A stretch of DNA of 64,000 nucleotides. It comes from Pararhizobium capsulatum DSM 1112. GTDB lineage: Bacteria; Pseudomonadota; Alphaproteobacteria; Rhizobiales; Rhizobiaceae. Of this stretch, positions 60,488-64,000 are shown one piece after another. The number at the start of each line of letters is the position of its first letter. The stretch's first letter is position 1. The notes under the pieces are model-generated. The model was not told where the DNA came from. It saw nothing but the letters and a program-made list of their open reading frames with translations, and did no database searches. Where the stretch lies: positions 62,001-126,000 of the forward strand of contig NZ_JAUSVF010000004.1 of assembly GCF_030814475.1 (NCBI RefSeq), in the 5' to 3' direction. The position numbers and the translations under genes are program-made.

Positions 60488-61636
60488 ATGTCTTTTTTCT
60501 ATGACACGCGCATTCGTGCGCTCTTTTACCAGTCGGTTGCAATTGTCGCGGTGCTGTTGATTGCATCGATCATGTTCAGTACCGCCTCGGACAATCTGGC
60601 AAAACAGGGAATAGCGACCGGCTTCGACTTTCTATGGCGGCAAGCCGGCTTCGTCATTTCGGAAACCTCGATCGCCTACGGCCCAACCGATACGGTTGGC
60701 AGGGCCATTTTTGTCGGCATTATCAATACCGTCAAAGTTTCGCTGCTTGCTGCGATCTTCGGAACGATAGTGGGCTTGCTCGTCGGCATTGGCCGGCTAT
60801 CGCACAATCCCGTTCTGTCGCGTCTGATGCTGACTTATGTCGAGCTACTGCGCAACGTTCCGCTGCTGCTCTATCTATTTCTCTGGTACGCGCTCATCAT
60901 ATCGGTATTTCCACCCGTCAAGCAGGCAATCCAGTTTTTTCCCGGTTTCTTTCTGTCCAACAGCGGACTTGCGATGCCATCGGTCGCGTTCGAATCCGGC
61001 TTCGAACCGCTGGCCGTAGCGTCGGTAACAAGCATTGTTGCAGCGATTGCCACAAGAATTTTCCTGCTGCGGCGCCACCGCGAGACGGGGCAGGAGCGTC
61101 CGATCCTTCTGCTGTCGCTCGTTGCGTTCGCACTACCGCTGATCGCGGTTGCGCTGGTGTCGAACATCACCATCGTATGGGACATTCCGATGGTCGGAAA
61201 GTTCCGGCTGGCGGGCGGCTATCAAATTCGGCCGGAGTTTGTCGCTCTTCTGTTCGGATTGACACTAAGTGTATCGGCTGCCGTCGCCGAAACCGTTCGC
61301 GCCGGCATTCAGGCGGTTGGCAAGGGTCAATGGGAAGCGGCCACAGCGCTCGGGCTTCCCCGTTCCCGCACGATGCGGCTCATCATACTGCCGCAGGCCT
61401 TGCGGCTTATCATTCCGCCGCTGACCAATACCTATCTCACCGTATTCAAGAACAGTTCGTTGGCGATCGCTGTCGGCTATCCCGATCTTGTGATGGTATC
61501 GAACACCGTCATGAACCAGACAGGGCAGGCGATTGAGACTATTGCCATTTTCATGGGCGTCTATCTCTCATTGTCGATCCTGATCGCTCTGCTAATGAAC
61601 TGGTACAATGCGCGCGTCGCCCTAAAGGAGCGCTGA
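60488..61636 (+). CDS. Amino-acid ABC transporter permease (AapQ-like)
   Basis: A 382-residue permease with an N-terminal membrane segment (AIVAVLLIASIMFSTASDNL) and several later ones. The C-terminal permease core has RAGIQAVGKGQWEAATALGL, PRSRTMRLIILPQALRLIIP and NSSLAIAVGYPDLVMV. The EAA-like loop between is typical of His/Glu/Gln-type transporters. The unusual length compared with common HisQ-like permeases matches AapQ. It follows the binding protein after a 158-bp spacer with a stem-loop, and the next permease starts four bases after its stop. Confidence 0.92.
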   Translation: MSFFYDTRIRALFYQSVAIVAVLLIASIMFSTASDNLAKQGIATGFDFLWRQAGFVISETSIAYGPTDTVGRAIFVGIINTVKVSLLAAIFGTIVGLLVGIGRLSHNPVLSRLMLTYVELLRNVPLLLYLFLWYALIISVFPPVKQAIQFFPGFFLSNSGLAMPSVAFESGFEPLAVASVTSIVAAIATRIFLLRRHRETGQERPILLLSLVAFALPLIAVALVSNITIVWDIPMVGKFRLAGGYQIRPEFVALLFGLTLSVSAAVAETVRAGIQAVGKGQWEAATALGLPRSRTMRLIILPQALRLIIPPLTNTYLTVFKNSSLAIAVGYPDLVMVSNTVMNQTGQAIETIAIFMGVYLSLSILIALLMNWYNARVALKER

Positions 61637-61639
61637 TCT

Positions 61640-62734
61640 ATGGCCGACATTGACGCTCTTGCGACAGGCTCACAGCTCAATCCTGCCGAATCCCGCTTTC
61701 CGCACAAGCTCTCCGCCTATTTTGGTACGCCCGGAAACGCGCTGATCACGATTGCCAGTCTTGTTGCAATCGCCGCCCTGATCAAGCTCGCCTTCGCATG
61801 GCTGGTTCTGAATGCGGTGTTTGCCGGCACCCCCGCGGATTGCAAGCTTGCCAGCGGTGCATGCTGGCCCTTTCTGCGGGAAAAACTGCGTTTCATCCTG
61901 TTCGGCTTCTACCCATTCGACCAGCAGTGGCGGCCATTCATGGCCGTTCTGCTGTTTCTTGTCTCCTGCGGCATTTCGATGGTACCGCGTTTATGGAGCC
62001 GCAGCCTTCTTATGGCATGGTTCCTCCTTGTATTGCCGGCACTCTATATTGTGATGGCCGGCGGTTTCTTCGGTCTGACACCCGTGCCGACGGCGCAATG
62101 GGGCGGCTTGCCGCTCTCCTTCATGTTGTCATTCATCGGACTGTCTACCGGCTTGCCTCTCGGTATCGCACTTGCACTCGCAAGAGCCTCAAGCCTTCCG
62201 GTCATCCGAATTCTCGGTGTGAGCATCATTGAGATGGTGCGCGGAGTTCCCCTGATCAGCATACTGTTCATGGCGACCGTCATGCTGCCGTTGTTCATGC
62301 CGGATGGCATGACCATCGATAAACTCCTTCGTGCTCAACTAGCGATCAGCATTTTTGCCGCCGCTTATATCGCAGAAATTGTGCGCGGCGGCTTGCAGAG
62401 TGTGCCGAGAGGTCAAATCGAAGCCGGACAATCGCTCGGTCTGCACTACTGGCAGTCTATGTTCATGATCGTACTGCCTCAGGCGTTGCGCAAAGTGATT
62501 CCGCCGTTGGTGGCCCTGTTCATCGGCTTCTTCCAGGATACCACGCTGGTGACGATCATTGGTCTCCTCGATTTTCTCGATACCATGCGCTCCGCGCTCC
62601 GCTCGCCGGAATGGCAAGGCATCGCCGTTATTGAAGGCTACTTGTTTGCCGCAGCAGTCTATTTCCTTTTCAGCGCGCTGATGGGCATCTACAGCCGCTT
62701 TCTCGAACAGCACTTCAGGACGACCCATGAATAA
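61640..62734 (+). CDS. Amino-acid ABC transporter permease (AapM-like)
   Basis: A 364-residue permease, AapM/BztC-like in length and layout. Marks include WPFLREKLRFILFGFYPFDQ, ALARASSLPVIRILGVSIIE, MVRGVPLISILFMATVMLPL, EIVRGGLQSVPRGQIEAGQS and LPQALRKVIPPLVALFIGFF. It overlaps the amidohydrolase gene by eight bases. The ATPase that would complete the importer (AapP-like) is not in the window and may lie beyond the right edge. Confidence 0.92.
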   Translation: MADIDALATGSQLNPAESRFPHKLSAYFGTPGNALITIASLVAIAALIKLAFAWLVLNAVFAGTPADCKLASGACWPFLREKLRFILFGFYPFDQQWRPFMAVLLFLVSCGISMVPRLWSRSLLMAWFLLVLPALYIVMAGGFFGLTPVPTAQWGGLPLSFMLSFIGLSTGLPLGIALALARASSLPVIRILGVSIIEMVRGVPLISILFMATVMLPLFMPDGMTIDKLLRAQLAISIFAAAYIAEIVRGGLQSVPRGQIEAGQSLGLHYWQSMFMIVLPQALRKVIPPLVALFIGFFQDTTLVTIIGLLDFLDTMRSALRSPEWQGIAVIEGYLFAAAVYFLFSALMGIYSRFLEQHFRTTHE

Positions 62735-64000
62735 GACCGTCACCGCTATCCGCAAGGCCCATACCGTTGTGGCATTCGATGCCGCCACGGCTACCCATGT
62801 CTATATGCATGACGCCGACGTCGCGTTTGATGAAACCGGCATTGTGCATGTGGGGGGCAACTATGATGGTCCCGCCGCGAACGAAATCTCTGGTCGCAAC
62901 CGCATGGTGATGCCGGGGCTGGTGAATGTGCATTGCCATTCGGGCGACGAACCCGTGGCCAAAGGCATCTTCGACGACCAGGGCACACAAGCGCTCTGGG
63001 GTAATGCTTTGTACGAGTATTCGGCGCTCCTGGATATCGATGATACTTCGCTTGAGGCAGCCCTGACGGTGATGGTCGGCGATCTGATGCGCAGTGGCGT
63101 GACCACACTTTTGGATATCGCCGCTCCACACGCCAAATGGCTGCCAACGCTGGCAAAGAGCGGCGCGCGCGCCTATGTCGCACCGGGGTTCCGCGAAGCC
63201 CAGTGGCGCGTTGTCGACAGTCATCGCCTCGACTTCAACTGGGACAAGGCCAGGGGTCGCGATGCCTTCGCCCGTGCGCTTGAACTGGTCGATGAAGCAC
63301 GGGCTCACGCCTGTGGCCGGCTCGGCGGCATCGTTGCACCATCACAAATCGAGACCTGCTCTCCAGAACTACTGATTGATGCGACACAGGAGGCGCACAA
63401 ACGCGGTATTCCGATAACCATTCACGCCGCCCAGACAATGACCGAACATGAAGAACTGTTGCGTCGAACGGGTCTGACAGCGGTGCAGTATATGGAACGC
63501 CTGGGCATTCTAGGCCCGAACCTCATCATCGGACACTGCATCTTTGTCGACAGCCATTCCTGGACGCGGCAGCGTACCGATCTCGATCTCAAGCTGCTTG
63601 CCGAGCGTAAAGCAACCGTTGCCCATTGCCCGGTGACCTTTTCGCGCAGCGGCATGACTTTGGAGTCCGTTGGGCGTTATCGGCGCAATGGGGTCAATGT
63701 CGCGCTCGGGACCGATAGTTATCCTTTCAACATGCTCGAGGAAATGCGGCGAGCCCTGATCTGTTCGCGCGTCGCCGGCAAATCGGTGTTTGACATAGAT
63801 ACCGCTGGCATCCTTGAGGTCGCAACTCTTGCCGGGGCTAAGGCCCTTGGAAGAGGGGATCTCGGTCGTATCGCCAAGGGGGCCAAGGCCGATTTCTCCC
63901 TCATTGACCTCAACCACCACACCATGCAGCCAGTCTATGATCCGCTGCGCAACCTGATCCATTGTGCTGCCGAACGGGCGGTGGAAGCGGTCTATGTTGA
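62727..64000 (+). CDS. Amidohydrolase (Trz/Atz-like metallo-dependent hydrolase), partial
   Basis: The frame is open from ATG 62727 to the window end, so the C-terminus is missing. The metal-binding motifs of the amidohydrolase superfamily are present: HCH at residues 69-71 (VMPGLVNVHCHSGDEP), ITIHAAQTMTEHEELL, LIIGHCIFVDSHSWT and LGTDSYPFNMLEEMR with the catalytic aspartate. This Trz/Atz-type branch removes amino groups or chlorine from ring compounds or opens cyclic amides. It overlaps aapM-like by eight bases, so it is translated with the importer. It may process a nitrogen-containing ring compound taken up by the AapJQM-like system. Confidence 0.88.
   Translation, partial: MNKTVTAIRKAHTVVAFDAATATHVYMHDADVAFDETGIVHVGGNYDGPAANEISGRNRMVMPGLVNVHCHSGDEPVAKGIFDDQGTQALWGNALYEYSALLDIDDTSLEAALTVMVGDLMRSGVTTLLDIAAPHAKWLPTLAKSGARAYVAPGFREAQWRVVDSHRLDFNWDKARGRDAFARALELVDEARAHACGRLGGIVAPSQIETCSPELLIDATQEAHKRGIPITIHAAQTMTEHEELLRRTGLTAVQYMERLGILGPNLIIGHCIFVDSHSWTRQRTDLDLKLLAERKATVAHCPVTFSRSGMTLESVGRYRRNGVNVALGTDSYPFNMLEEMRRALICSRVAGKSVFDIDTAGILEVATLAGAKALGRGDLGRIAKGAKADFSLIDLNHHTMQPVYDPLRNLIHCAAERAVEAVYV

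Noticed and set aside
1..64000. tRNA or rRNA genes
   Set aside because: No cloverleaf or rRNA-like segment was recognised by eye; a dedicated scan could still find one.

Overview
The window looks like part of a large repABC plasmid (or secondary chromosome) of an alphaproteobacterium of the Rhizobiales, in the Rhizobium/Agrobacterium/Ensifer/Ochrobactrum range. The main evidence is a complete repA-repB-repC replication and partition operon, with two 16-bp parS palindromes upstream and a counter-transcribed RNA between repB and repC. Large sugar ABC transporters, RTX-type repeat proteins, a nap cluster and small rhizobial-type hypothetical genes fit the same picture. The species is not fixed from sequence alone.

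Layout. 0-7.5 kb: cspA, a 1.3-kb partition/regulatory region, repABC, a DEDDh exonuclease, a membrane-anchored hypothetical protein and an IS630 remnant. 7.6-18 kb (accessory): two RTX-like proteins, the first with a near-identical 267-bp tandem array and the second with its C-terminus lost to a frameshift. Between them lies a minus-strand cluster of a frameshifted dual-specificity-phosphatase-like gene, a macrodomain-like gene and an unusual fusion ending in a uracil-DNA-glycosylase-like domain. 18.4-22.8 kb: small hypothetical genes, an intact IS5-family element inserted exactly in a stop codon, and decayed ORFs.

22.9-31.2 kb: a GntR-controlled sugar-oxidation operon (SMP-30 lactonase, SDR, AGE-type isomerase/epimerase, ABC importer, glucarate-dehydratase-like enolase). 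The genes suggest sugar -> lactone -> aldonate -> 2-keto-3-deoxy acid. 32.7-46.3 kb: a divergent SorC-associated regulon. The minus arm encodes a split transketolase, an FGGY kinase, the SorC regulator and an SDR. The plus arm encodes two complete ribose-type ABC importers and another SDR. A shared palindrome (TGCATA-WW-TATKCA-like) sits before all three transcription units.

46.3-51.5 kb: ribB behind an FMN riboswitch, a broken malK-like gene, a divergent pair of HTH-citrate-synthase-like and CaiB-type CoA-transferase genes, and a gdhA remnant. 51.5-57.4 kb: napEFDABC (periplasmic nitrate reductase) with a convergent moaA for its molybdenum cofactor. 57.5-58.3 kb: PAS-protein and class II aldolase fragments. 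58.3-64 kb: a GntR gene divergent from an aapJQM-like polar amino-acid importer and an amidohydrolase that runs off the window.

Several genes carry apparent single-base frameshifts (RTX2, phosphatase, malK-like, PAS, two small genes). These may be real decay or assembly errors; reads would be needed to decide.
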